DNA of 13,457 nt from an uncultured Chitinophaga sp. Lineage in GTDB: Bacteria > Bacteroidota > Bacteroidia > Chitinophagales > Chitinophagaceae. Location: NCBI RefSeq assembly GCF_937874145.1, contig NZ_CALNBI010000078.1, positions 1 to 13,457 of the forward strand, read 5' to 3'. Positions 1-6,034 of the stretch are shown here, piece after piece (the stretch's first letter is position 1; each line of letters begins with the position of its first letter). The position numbers were made by a program, and so were the translations under genes. Below the pieces are notes generated by a model. The model was given only the letters and a program-made list of their open reading frames with translations, had not been told where the DNA came from and did no database searches.

Positions 1-71
1 ATGCCGTGGCCGACCAGAACCTGCTGCAGGTGCTGGAACTGCTGCACCGTCTCTACTGCCCCAAGGACTGA
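1..71 (+). CDS. C-terminal end of an unidentified protein (partial)
   Basis: Only the last 22 codons lie in the window, read from base 3 and ending AVADQNLLQVLELLHRLYCPKD before TGA at 69-71. The segment is Leu-rich and helix-like, but too short to assign. The next gene begins at 75 in the same frame, with only one codon between stop and ATG, so the two are almost certainly co-transcribed. The residues do not look like the end of a MetH cobalamin domain, but with 22 residues this cannot be excluded. Confidence 0.6.
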   Translation, partial: AVADQNLLQVLELLHRLYCPKD

Positions 72-74
72 CCC

Positions 75-1007
75 ATGACCATCGACTGGAATGCCTTCAA
101 TCCCGTAAAACCCCTCCAGCCCGGTATCCACGAATTCCAATCCTACGACCTCGCCGAAATCGCGAAGTACATCGACTGGCAATTCTTCTTCATCGCCTGG
201 GAACTGCACGGCAAATTCCCCGCTATCCTGTCCGACGAAGTAGTGGGCAAGGAAGCTACGCATCTCTACAACGATGCGCAGGCGATGCTGAAAAAGATCA
301 TCGAAGAAAAATGGCTGACGGCGCGTGCCGTGATCGGTTTCTTCCCCGCCAATTCCAACGGCGCAGATACCGTAACGGTTACCGCTCCCGACGGTGCACA
401 AGTGCCGCTGGAGTTCCTCCGCCAGCAAATCAAGAAAGCGCCCGGCCAACCGAATATGTGCCTGTCCGATTTCATTGCTCCGGCGGAAAGCGGGAAGCAG
501 GACTGGATCGGCGCTTTTGCGGTAACCGCCGGCGAAGGCATCGAAAAATGGTTGGATAAGTTTAAGAAGGAACACGACGACTATTCTTCGATCATGCTCA
601 AAGCGCTGGCCGACCGCCTCGCCGAAGCGTTCACCGAATTGCTGCACGAAAGGGTGCGGAAGGAATTCTGGGGTTATGCCGCAAACGAGCACCTGACCAA
701 CGACCAGCTGATCGCCGAGGAATTCCTCGGTATCCGCCCCGCGCCGGGCTATCCCGCCTGTCCGGAGCACACGGAGAAATACAAGCTGTTCGATCTGCTG
801 AGCGCCACCGCGTCCACCGGCATCACCCTTACCGAATCGCTGGCCATGTATCCGGCGGCGAGCGTGAGCGGCTGGTATATGGCTAACCCGGAAGGCAAAT
901 ATTTCGGCCTGGGCAAAATTGACCACGACCAATTACAGGATTACGCCACCCGTAAGGGTTGGGACCTCGAAACAGCCGAAAAATGGCTGCGCCCGAGCCT
1001 CGATTAG
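75..1007 (+). CDS. Free-standing MetH reactivation (AdoMet-binding) domain protein
   Basis: All 310 residues match the C-terminal reactivation domain of cobalamin-dependent methionine synthase, which binds S-adenosylmethionine and supports reductive methylation of inactive cob(II)alamin. Landmarks are YIDWQFFFIAWELHGKFP (32-49), GFFPANSNG (88-96), the LRQQ segment (115-118), HDDYSSIMLKALADRLAEAF (167-186), HERVRKEFWGYA (191-202), the AdoMet-binding RPAPGYPACPEHTEK (221-235) and LTESLAMYPAASVSGWY (252-268). In E. coli MetH this is the last ~330 residues of a 1227-residue protein; here it stands alone. The start is fixed by the in-frame stop at 69-71, and an AAGGA at 63-67 gives a plausible ribosome site. 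A MetH core (homocysteine, folate and B12 domains) must be elsewhere, possibly upstream. The domain assignment is very secure; the separate-gene reading is fairly secure. Confidence 0.92.
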   Translation: MTIDWNAFNPVKPLQPGIHEFQSYDLAEIAKYIDWQFFFIAWELHGKFPAILSDEVVGKEATHLYNDAQAMLKKIIEEKWLTARAVIGFFPANSNGADTVTVTAPDGAQVPLEFLRQQIKKAPGQPNMCLSDFIAPAESGKQDWIGAFAVTAGEGIEKWLDKFKKEHDDYSSIMLKALADRLAEAFTELLHERVRKEFWGYAANEHLTNDQLIAEEFLGIRPAPGYPACPEHTEKYKLFDLLSATASTGITLTESLAMYPAASVSGWYMANPEGKYFGLGKIDHDQLQDYATRKGWDLETAEKWLRPSLD

Positions 1008-1029
1008 GCGTCGCCGTAACCGATATGCG

Positions 1030-1060
1030 AAAGCGCAGTTCTCCGGAGCTGCGCTTTTTT
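1030..1060 (+). terminator. Intrinsic terminator after the MetH-domain gene
   Basis: AAAGCGCAG (1030-1038) pairs with CTGCGCTTT (1049-1057) around a 10-nt loop, and the T run extends to 1060. It is oriented for the + strand. Its T tract overlaps the stop codon of the convergent lipoprotein gene. Confidence 0.85.
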
Positions 1061-1625
1061 AATGTTTCATATCAGTGTCCTGCGCTTCGCGGAGGTCGGC
1101 GGCGTCGATGGTGGTCATCATACGGTCGCCGCGGAAGAAGCGGATATTTTTCACCGAGTCCGATTTGGGGATGGCGCCGAGCCAGGCCATGGACTTGGTA
1201 TAAGTCGTTTTAGGCGTATCTACTTTGATCGCGAAATGCAGGTCCATATTGCCGTCCAGCACGTAGGAGCGCGACAGCTCGATGGTTTGCGTGAGGTCGC
1301 TGGGCCGGAGCACTACGGCCGCGAGCAGGTTATGGCTGAAATCGATGGTGTCGATGGTATTGTTCATCGTTTTGGCCATCCCAAAGGTTTTGCGCATTTC
1401 TTCCGGGTTGTGGATGATCCAGCAGGCCACGCTGTCGGTGAGCTTGACGGAGTTGTTGACGAAATATCCGCTGAGGGGCCGGATCACCACGTCTTTTTGC
1501 ATGACAACTTCTGCCGGAGGCGCACCGGTCGTGTCTTTGGAATTCGAATGCTCGTCGGACTGCGAAGTATTGGGGCCACAGGCGGCGAGAAACAGCAGTA
1601 AGACCGCTATGGGTAAGTGTTTCAT
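1059..1625 (-). CDS. Lipoprotein of unknown function
   Basis: The protein has 188 residues. It starts with a lipoprotein signal peptide (MKHLPIAVLLLFLAAC, lipobox LAAC, lipidated Cys16), followed by a polar Ser/Thr/Asp/Glu-rich linker to about residue 40. The rest is a compact soluble domain alternating strand-like segments such as TIDFSHNLLAAVVLRP and MDLHFAIKVDTPKTTYTKSMAWLG, so it is probably an outer- or inner-membrane-anchored periplasmic protein. The IDFS...AAVVL pattern faintly recalls PrcB-C-type small beta domains, but I would not assign it on that. It is monocistronic and convergent with the MetH-domain gene, its stop lying in that gene's terminator T tract. No clear promoter is visible; the nearest box is a poor match at 1663-1670. 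Confidence 0.8.
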   Translation of the reverse strand: MKHLPIAVLLLFLAACGPNTSQSDEHSNSKDTTGAPPAEVVMQKDVVIRPLSGYFVNNSVKLTDSVACWIIHNPEEMRKTFGMAKTMNNTIDTIDFSHNLLAAVVLRPSDLTQTIELSRSYVLDGNMDLHFAIKVDTPKTTYTKSMAWLGAIPKSDSVKNIRFFRGDRMMTTIDAADLREAQDTDMKH

Positions 1626-1677
1626 GGGATGATTGTTTTGATGTTCTGATGAAAGGATACTGCAAACACAGTACCGG

Positions 1678-1689
1678 GAAACCGGTTTC
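1678..1689. promoter_or_regulatory. 12-bp perfect palindrome, possible operator
   Basis: GAAACCGGTTTC is self-complementary over 12 bases and lies 53-64 bases upstream of the lipoprotein start codon. Neighbouring CCGG motifs (1674-1677 and 1682-1685) add symmetry. It could be a regulator site for the lipoprotein gene; nothing else supports that. Confidence 0.3.
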
Positions 1690-1757
1690 TATAACAATTT
1701 CATGACAGAGGAGGTTGATAAAAAGGGAAATCACGCAGGAAATTGCGTAGAATTACG

Positions 1758-1790
1758 CTTGCCTATACCCTCTGGAGGGTATTACCTTTG
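1758..1790 (+). promoter_or_regulatory. Bacteroidota-type promoter with embedded inverted repeat
   Basis: CTTG (1758-1761) and TACCTTTG (1783-1790) match the -33 (TTTG/TTG) and -7 (TAnnTTTG) boxes of the Bacteroidota primary sigma factor, with 21 bases between them. The spacer contains ATACCCTC-TG-GAGGGTAT (1765-1782), a perfect 8+8 inverted repeat ending right at the -7 box. Transcription would start near 1795-1797, heading into a region with no gene. Confidence 0.65.
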
Positions 1791-1795
1791 TGCTA

Positions 1796-1906
1796 TGCAA
1801 TTAGATCGCATTTAGCCCCAAAAAAGCAGTTCAGAAAGTTTAAGGTACACCTGTTAAGTTAACCCCAGTTACAGTTTTAGGGCCGCCGGTAAGGGCGGCC
1901 CTTTTT
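1796..1906 (+). ncRNA. Candidate small RNA (orphan promoter-terminator transcript)
   Basis: A transcript of about 110 nt is predicted from the promoter at 1758-1790 to the intrinsic terminator at 1879-1906. No + strand gene lies between 1060 and 4149 that could otherwise need this terminator. An ATG at 1795 opens only a 6-codon frame (MQLDRI, stop 1813-1815), too short to call a gene, although a leaderless leader peptide is conceivable. I do not recognise the body as 6S RNA, tmRNA, SRP RNA or RNase P. The 5' boundary is an estimate from promoter spacing. Confidence 0.45.
1879..1906 (+). terminator. Strong intrinsic terminator of the orphan transcript
   Basis: AGGGCCGCC (1879-1887) pairs with GGCGGCCCT (1894-1902) around a 6-nt loop, followed by TTTTT (1902-1906). 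On the opposite strand the stem is followed by AAAAC, so it does not serve ispG. Confidence 0.85.
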
Positions 1907-1929
1907 ATTTGCAAAGATGATTGAGCGGA

Positions 1930-3867
1930 TTATTTCACGTCTACCCACATGCCGTTGTCGCGGATGAGGTTGATGAGCTCGGTAACGGCTACGTCGCTGC
2001 TGAGGCCGCGTTTCACGACTTCTTTTCCGCGGTAGAGCGTAATTTTTCCTACGCCGCTGCCTACATAGCCGAAATCGGCGTCGGCCATTTCCCCCGGACC
2101 GTTTACGATGCACCCCATAATGGCGATTTTCACGCCTTTGAGGTGATTGGTTACCGCGCGGATGCGTGCGGTGGTTTCCTGGAGGTCGAACAGGGTGCGG
2201 CCGCAGGAGGGGCAGGAAATATATTCGGTTTTGGAGATGCGGGAACGGGTGGCCTGGAGGATGCCGAATGCCACGTTGTTGATCGTTGCGGGGGAAGAAG
2301 ATTGCCCTTCGGCGGTAAGCCACAGGCCATCGCCGAAGCCGTCGAGCAGGAGGGCGCCGGTTTCGGTGGCGAAGTGGATGAGGTCCTGGTCGGCGTTTTG
2401 GTCGTTACTGTTGCATTGAAGGATCACGGGATGGGGGAACTTTTGCTCCATGATCGCGATAAGTATCCGCCGCACCGATGCCATGGCATGTGCGTTGCCA
2501 CTGGCGATCACCGGAACGATATTTCCTTTCAGCTCGGCCAGTTTTTCCAATACGCCGCTGCCAAGCGCGGCTGCATCCACTTGTACGAAATTCATGACGT
2601 CGCTCGTGCCGGAAAAGCTGTTGATATCGCGGAAATACGGATGGTATTTGGATTTATCATCCGCCAGTTGCCAGCTTTCGGCATCCACGATCACTTGCAA
2701 AGTGCCCGGCAATGCGAAGCCCAGGATTTGCTTCCCGGTGTAAATATAATCGGCTGCCGCGTCGCTGATATTCCACTTGTCGGTGGCTTCGTCGTAATGG
2801 TAACCGATTCCCTGGAGGTCGGCGGGAGTAATCGCGGGAAGATGACGGAGGTCCGCCACTACCACGGGCACCTGTTTGCCGCCGATGTTACCGATGGCGT
2901 CTGTAGTGCGTTTGGTGAACTGGAACGGCGAATACGGTAATTTCTGCGGATCGCCTACCGGCGCGATGGGCGCGTGGCCCGCGCGTTGCGTATAGCGGCG
3001 CACGAGGTCGCGGCACACGGGCAGCTCGAACTCGGGATCTTCGGTCAGCGAAACCCGGATCGTATCGCCGATGCCGTCTTCCAGCAAGGTACCGATACCC
3101 GCGGCCGATTTGATGCGGCCGTCTTCCCCGTCGCCGGCTTCGGTTACACCGAGATGGAGCGGGTAGCAATGGCCGAGCTCCTGTTGCATGGTGCTCACCA
3201 GCAGGCGGTAAGCCTGAACCATCACCTGCGGGTTGCTGGCTTTCATGCTCAGCACGATATTGCGGTATTGAAGGTCTTCCGCGATGCGGAGGAATTCCAT
3301 GGCGCTCTCCACCATGCCCATCGGGGTATCGCCGTAGCGGCTCATAATGCGGTCGCTGAGGGAACCGTGGTTGGTGCCGATGCGCATGGCCGTGCCGTGG
3401 TCTTTACAAATATTCACCAGCGGCGTGAAACGCTCGCGGATGCGGTCGATTTCTTCCAGGTATTCCGCGTCGGTATATTCGAGCAGCTCGAATTTTTTCT
3501 TGTCGATGTAGTTGCCGGGGTTGATGCGCACCTTCTCCACGATGCGCGCCGCCACTTCCGCCGCGTTGGGCGTAAAGTGGATGTCGGCCACCAGCGGCGT
3601 GGTGTACCCGCGTTTCCGCAACTCGTTTTTGATGGGCAGGAGGTTCTGCGCTTCCTTAATGCTGGGAGCCGTGATCCGCACCAGTTCCGCACCCGCTTCG
3701 ATGCACCGGATCGATTGCTCCACGGTGCCCATGGTGTCCATGGTATCCGTGGTCGTCATCGTTTGAATCCGGATCGGGTGGTTGTTTCCGATAGTAAGGT
3801 CGCCCACTTTCACTTCTAAAGTGGCCAGTCTTTCGTATGTCGTCAGTGATGGGCAATATAATTGCAT
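1930..3867 (-). CDS. ispG: 4-hydroxy-3-methylbut-2-enyl diphosphate synthase IspG, long form
   Basis: IspG (GcpE) reductively converts methylerythritol cyclodiphosphate to HMBPP, the penultimate step of the MEP isoprenoid pathway, using a [4Fe-4S] cluster. The N-terminal TIM barrel spans about residues 15-290 (VRITAPSIKEAQNL 63-76, VADIHFTPNAAEVAA 93-107, RIGTNHGSLSDRI 162-174, GVTEAGDGEDGRIKSAAGIGTLL 240-262). An inserted domain occupies about 295-540. The C-terminal reductase domain has cluster cysteines C552 and C555 (CPSCGRTLFDLQ), C586 (MGCIVNGPGE) and acidic E593. At 645 residues it is the long form known from Bacteroidota, Chlamydia and plants, not the ~370-residue E. coli form. All cluster ligands are present, so it should be active. 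A -7-like box at 3978-3971 may drive it. No terminator for this strand is seen after its stop. Confidence 0.97.
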   Translation of the reverse strand: MQLYCPSLTTYERLATLEVKVGDLTIGNNHPIRIQTMTTTDTMDTMGTVEQSIRCIEAGAELVRITAPSIKEAQNLLPIKNELRKRGYTTPLVADIHFTPNAAEVAARIVEKVRINPGNYIDKKKFELLEYTDAEYLEEIDRIRERFTPLVNICKDHGTAMRIGTNHGSLSDRIMSRYGDTPMGMVESAMEFLRIAEDLQYRNIVLSMKASNPQVMVQAYRLLVSTMQQELGHCYPLHLGVTEAGDGEDGRIKSAAGIGTLLEDGIGDTIRVSLTEDPEFELPVCRDLVRRYTQRAGHAPIAPVGDPQKLPYSPFQFTKRTTDAIGNIGGKQVPVVVADLRHLPAITPADLQGIGYHYDEATDKWNISDAAADYIYTGKQILGFALPGTLQVIVDAESWQLADDKSKYHPYFRDINSFSGTSDVMNFVQVDAAALGSGVLEKLAELKGNIVPVIASGNAHAMASVRRILIAIMEQKFPHPVILQCNSNDQNADQDLIHFATETGALLLDGFGDGLWLTAEGQSSSPATINNVAFGILQATRSRISKTEYISCPSCGRTLFDLQETTARIRAVTNHLKGVKIAIMGCIVNGPGEMADADFGYVGSGVGKITLYRGKEVVKRGLSSDVAVTELINLIRDNGMWVDVK

Positions 3868-4148
3868 GAATGCTGTTCGGTTCTTTTAGTTCGTTGATAT
3901 TGAATCAAATATTCAATCTGTGTTGCTGAAAAAGCACAGAATAAGACGCCGTCTTACGCTATCCTTTTTTCAAAATTAGCAAATTATTCACCGTTCGGTG
4001 CTTCTACATATTTTGTTATTTTATATGAACGGTAAACTTCCCGCCCGATAATTTGACTAGTTTTAGCAAATCATGCAGAGCGCCATGTTTGTAACCGACA
4101 AGGCCCGTACCGCCATATAACCTGACAATCAATAACCTGTCAATCGAT
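3868..4148. promoter_or_regulatory. Divergent regulatory region between ispG and the AraC gene
   Basis: The 281 bases are AT-rich compared with the flanking genes and hold several symmetric elements: ATTGAAT-5-ATTCAAT (3899-3905/3911-3917), TAAGACG-C-CGTCTTA (3942-3956), CACCG-TT-CGGTG (3989-4000) and ACCGTTC (3990-3996) with its complement GAACGGT (4027-4033). A - strand TAATTTTG box (3978-3971) matches TAnnTTTG and would start ispG transcription near 3965, placing the TAAGACG palindrome just inside the leader and the CACCG palindrome just upstream of the box. A + strand TAATTTG (4049-4055) is one base short of consensus. The short frame 4073-4120 is not convincing as a gene. Confidence 0.5.
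4119..4148 (+). repeat. 15-bp tandem direct repeat abutting the AraC gene start
   Basis: AACCTGACAATCAAT (4119-4133) is followed at once by AACCTGTCAATCGAT (4134-4148), 13 of 15 bases identical, and the proposed TTG start follows directly at 4149. AraC-family proteins commonly bind direct repeats, so autoregulation is a reasonable guess, but no data show it. Confidence 0.6.
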
Positions 4149-5009
4149 TTGAACAAGATAGTGGATACCATACCCTACCAGCAGATCCCGCTAAACGGTC
4201 AGTTCAGCGTATTCGAAATGGAGAATTTCCAGACCGAATATGCGGGCATTCCGCACCGGCATCACGTGTTCCAGATTCTCTGGTTCACCAAAGCCGCCGG
4301 CGATCATGTGGTGGACTTCGTGACGTACGAGCTGGGCGACAATACCCTTTTCCTTCTCCGGCCCGGGCAGGTCCACCAGTTGCCGAAATCCGGATTTTAC
4401 GGTTTTAGCATCACCTTTACTGAACAGTTTTATTGGGAGAATAAACACGAACGTCAAACCTTATACGATTTTACCACCCTTTTCGACGATTCGCAGGAGT
4501 ATGCACCGGTCCGCATCGGCGGCGAGGCCGCCGTATCGATGCAGAAAATCATTTCCCTTATGCAGGCGGAGCTACGGCACGAGGGTAGCAACAGCAGCGT
4601 GATCAAACATTACCTGAACGCGTTTTTATTGCTGTCTGAAAGGGAAAAGAAGCAGAACCCGGTGAACAGTCCGGATGCGCATAACCACGACGCGCGCATT
4701 ATCCAGCTGCGCCGGCTGGTGGAGAAGAACTTCCGCCAGGAGCACCAGGCAGCCTTTTATGCCGCACATTTCTCGTTGACGGCCAAGCGGTTAAACGAAA
4801 TCGCAAAAGAAGCCATCAATAAAACGGTGACCGACATGGTGCACGACCGCCTCGTCCTGGAAGCCAAGCGGCAATTGGCGTTCAGCAACCGGAATGTGAA
4901 GGAAATCTGCTACGAGATCGGTTTTGAAGACCCGGCGTATTTCAGCCGTTTTTTCCGGCATCACACCGGTATTTCGCCCCACGAATTCCGCGAAACGGTG
5001 TTCAAATAG
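4149..5009 (+). CDS. AraC-family transcriptional regulator
   Basis: The 286-residue protein has the usual two-part layout. The N-terminal part (about 15-120) looks like a cupin-type ligand-sensing domain, with His-rich HRHH (36-39), the LRPGQVHQLP turn (70-79) and FSITFTEQF (86-94). A C-terminal AraC DNA-binding domain spans about 185-285, with helix-turn-helix segments around 207-223 and 247-270 (NVKEICYEIGFEDPAYFSRFFRHHTGISPHEFR), a very typical family signature. The frame opens with TTG at 4149 since no ATG lies between the upstream stop (4092-4094) and Met24. GTG at 4161 or ATG at Met24 are alternatives, the latter only if the N-terminal strand is dispensable. The inducer and targets are unknown; candidates are its own tandem repeat and ispG across the divergent region. 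Confidence 0.9.
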   Translation: MNKIVDTIPYQQIPLNGQFSVFEMENFQTEYAGIPHRHHVFQILWFTKAAGDHVVDFVTYELGDNTLFLLRPGQVHQLPKSGFYGFSITFTEQFYWENKHERQTLYDFTTLFDDSQEYAPVRIGGEAAVSMQKIISLMQAELRHEGSNSSVIKHYLNAFLLLSEREKKQNPVNSPDAHNHDARIIQLRRLVEKNFRQEHQAAFYAAHFSLTAKRLNEIAKEAINKTVTDMVHDRLVLEAKRQLAFSNRNVKEICYEIGFEDPAYFSRFFRHHTGISPHEFRETVFK

Positions 5010-5010
5010 T

Positions 5011-5029
5011 ACAATGAAATTGTCTTTTT
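5011..5029 (+). terminator. Weak hairpin with T run after the AraC gene
   Basis: ACAAT (5011-5015) pairs with ATTGT (5019-5023) over a 3-nt loop, followed by CTTTTT. The stem is short and AT-rich, so it would be a weak first terminator. Confidence 0.35.
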
Positions 5030-5094
5030 GTCCAAACTCCGGGGAGAATTACAGCGTTATTTTTACACTTGTATAAACGGAAACCATGCTTAAT

Positions 5095-5118
5095 AACGCG
5101 TTTCAGGCGCGTTTTTTT
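5095..5118 (+). terminator. Intrinsic terminator downstream of the AraC gene
   Basis: AACGCG (5095-5100) pairs with CGCGTT (5108-5113) over a 7-nt loop and runs into seven T residues (5112-5118). The orientation suits the AraC gene. Confidence 0.75.
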
Positions 5119-5140
5119 ACATTTGGAAAGGAAAGTAAGC

Positions 5141-5172
5141 AAAAAGCCGTCCCACGACCGGGGCGGTTTTTT
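5141..5172. terminator. Bidirectional terminator between converging genes
   Basis: CCGTCCC (5147-5153) pairs with GGGGCGG (5160-5166, one G-T pair) over a 6-nt loop. It is flanked by AAAAAG on the left and TTTTTT on the right, so it reads as a terminator on both strands. On the - strand it ends the YitT-family gene (stop at 5171-5173). Confidence 0.8.
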
Positions 5173-6007
5173 ATTTCCCGATGGAGAACCCGCGGCCCAG
5201 CACTTCATGCACTTCATGGATGACCGTAAACGCTTCGGCATCCACTTCCGCAACCACTCTTTTCAGTTCCATCAGTTCCTGTTTGTTGATGATCACGTAC
5301 AGCACTTCTTTGGGATCTTTCGTATAAGCGCCGTGCCCGTGCAGCACCGTGGCGCCGCGGTTCATGTTGCGTGTGATTTTTTCCGCGATGATGGCCGAGA
5401 AGGGGGAGATGATGGTGACGGCCCGCTTGGTGTTGAAGCCTTCCACGATATAATCCACCATTCTCGCGCCGATGTATACGGCGATGAAGGTGTACATCGT
5501 GCGCTCGATCCCGATCATGAAAATGCCGGCGGAAATGACTACCACGTCAAACACGAGGATCGCGTTGCCGAGGCTCCAGCCGAAGTATTTGTTCAGCACG
5601 CGTGCTACGATCGATGCGCCGCCGGTAGTGCCGCCGGAAAGGAATACGAGCCCCAGGCCGATGCCTACGAGCAAGCCCGCGAAGATGGCCGCCAGCAGCG
5701 GGTCATGCGTGGGCGGTTCGCGGTTGGCTTCCGTCAGGTAAAGGAAAAAGGAGCAAAAGATGATGGAAAGCAGGGTGTAAATAACGGTCCGCCGGTTAAG
5801 CAGGCGCCAGCCGGCAATCATGAGCACGGCGTTGATCGCGAGGTTCACGGCGCCGGCCGACCATCCGAAAAGATAATGCGTCAATATGGAAATACCGATC
5901 ACCCCGCCCTCGGAGAGCTGGCTGGGGATGGCGAGAAAGTTAATGCCGATGGCGAAAATGAATGACCCGAGAATAATCAGGAAAATGTTCCTGGCGTGCA
6001 GTTTCAT
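5171..6007 (-). CDS. YitT-family (DUF2179) multipass membrane protein
   Basis: The protein has 278 residues. Five or six hydrophobic segments (about 8-26, 36-48, 52-68, 75-92, 104-124, 147-186) form the YitT membrane domain, including the Gly-rich LSGGTTGGASIVARVLNKY (123-141). A cytoplasmic C-terminal DUF2179 domain follows (about 195-278), with GATVLHGHGAYTK (218-230) and EVLYVIINKQELMELKR (234-250). Family length is normal. The biochemical role of YitT proteins is not established; transport has been suggested. It starts 27 bases after the batC stop on the same strand with no terminator between, so it is probably co-transcribed with batBC. A TACCTTTG box (6019-6012) four bases before the ATG could also give a nearly leaderless transcript of its own. 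Confidence 0.92.
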   Translation of the reverse strand: MKLHARNIFLIILGSFIFAIGINFLAIPSQLSEGGVIGISILTHYLFGWSAGAVNLAINAVLMIAGWRLLNRRTVIYTLLSIIFCSFFLYLTEANREPPTHDPLLAAIFAGLLVGIGLGLVFLSGGTTGGASIVARVLNKYFGWSLGNAILVFDVVVISAGIFMIGIERTMYTFIAVYIGARMVDYIVEGFNTKRAVTIISPFSAIIAEKITRNMNRGATVLHGHGAYTKDPKEVLYVIINKQELMELKRVVAEVDAEAFTVIHEVHEVLGRGFSIGK

Positions 6008-6011
6008 GCCG

Positions 6012-6019
6012 CAAAGGTA
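6012..6019 (-). promoter_or_regulatory. -7-like box just upstream of the YitT gene
   Basis: On the - strand this reads TACCTTTG, a perfect TAnnTTTG match, four bases from the ATG at 6007. No TTG sits at the proper -33 distance, so it may be weak or fortuitous. A start here would give an almost leaderless mRNA. Confidence 0.35.
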
Positions 6020-6034
6020 CGGGAAGGCCGGAAA

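Larger units (their letters stand above)
1626..1929. other. Intergenic region: palindrome, orphan promoter and terminator
   Basis: This 304-base stretch separates two - strand genes. It holds a perfect 12-bp palindrome GAAACCGGTTTC (1678-1689) about 55 bases upstream of the lipoprotein start. It also holds a + strand promoter (1758-1790) with an embedded 18-bp inverted repeat, a possible 6-codon ORF (1795-1815, MQLDRI) and a strong + strand terminator (1879-1906). No protein-coding gene of believable length is present. Confidence 0.7.

Noticed and set aside
1921..3819. Long + strand open frames of 339 and 281 codons opposite ispG
   Set aside because: They are antisense to a complete, well-conserved ispG and their translations (Gly/Ala/His/Val-rich without motifs) are typical shadow frames of GC-rich genes.
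4073..4120. A 15-codon ORF (MQSAMFVTDKARTAI) upstream of the AraC gene
   Set aside because: It is too short and has no supporting promoter or conservation evidence; it could be a leader peptide but nothing favours that.
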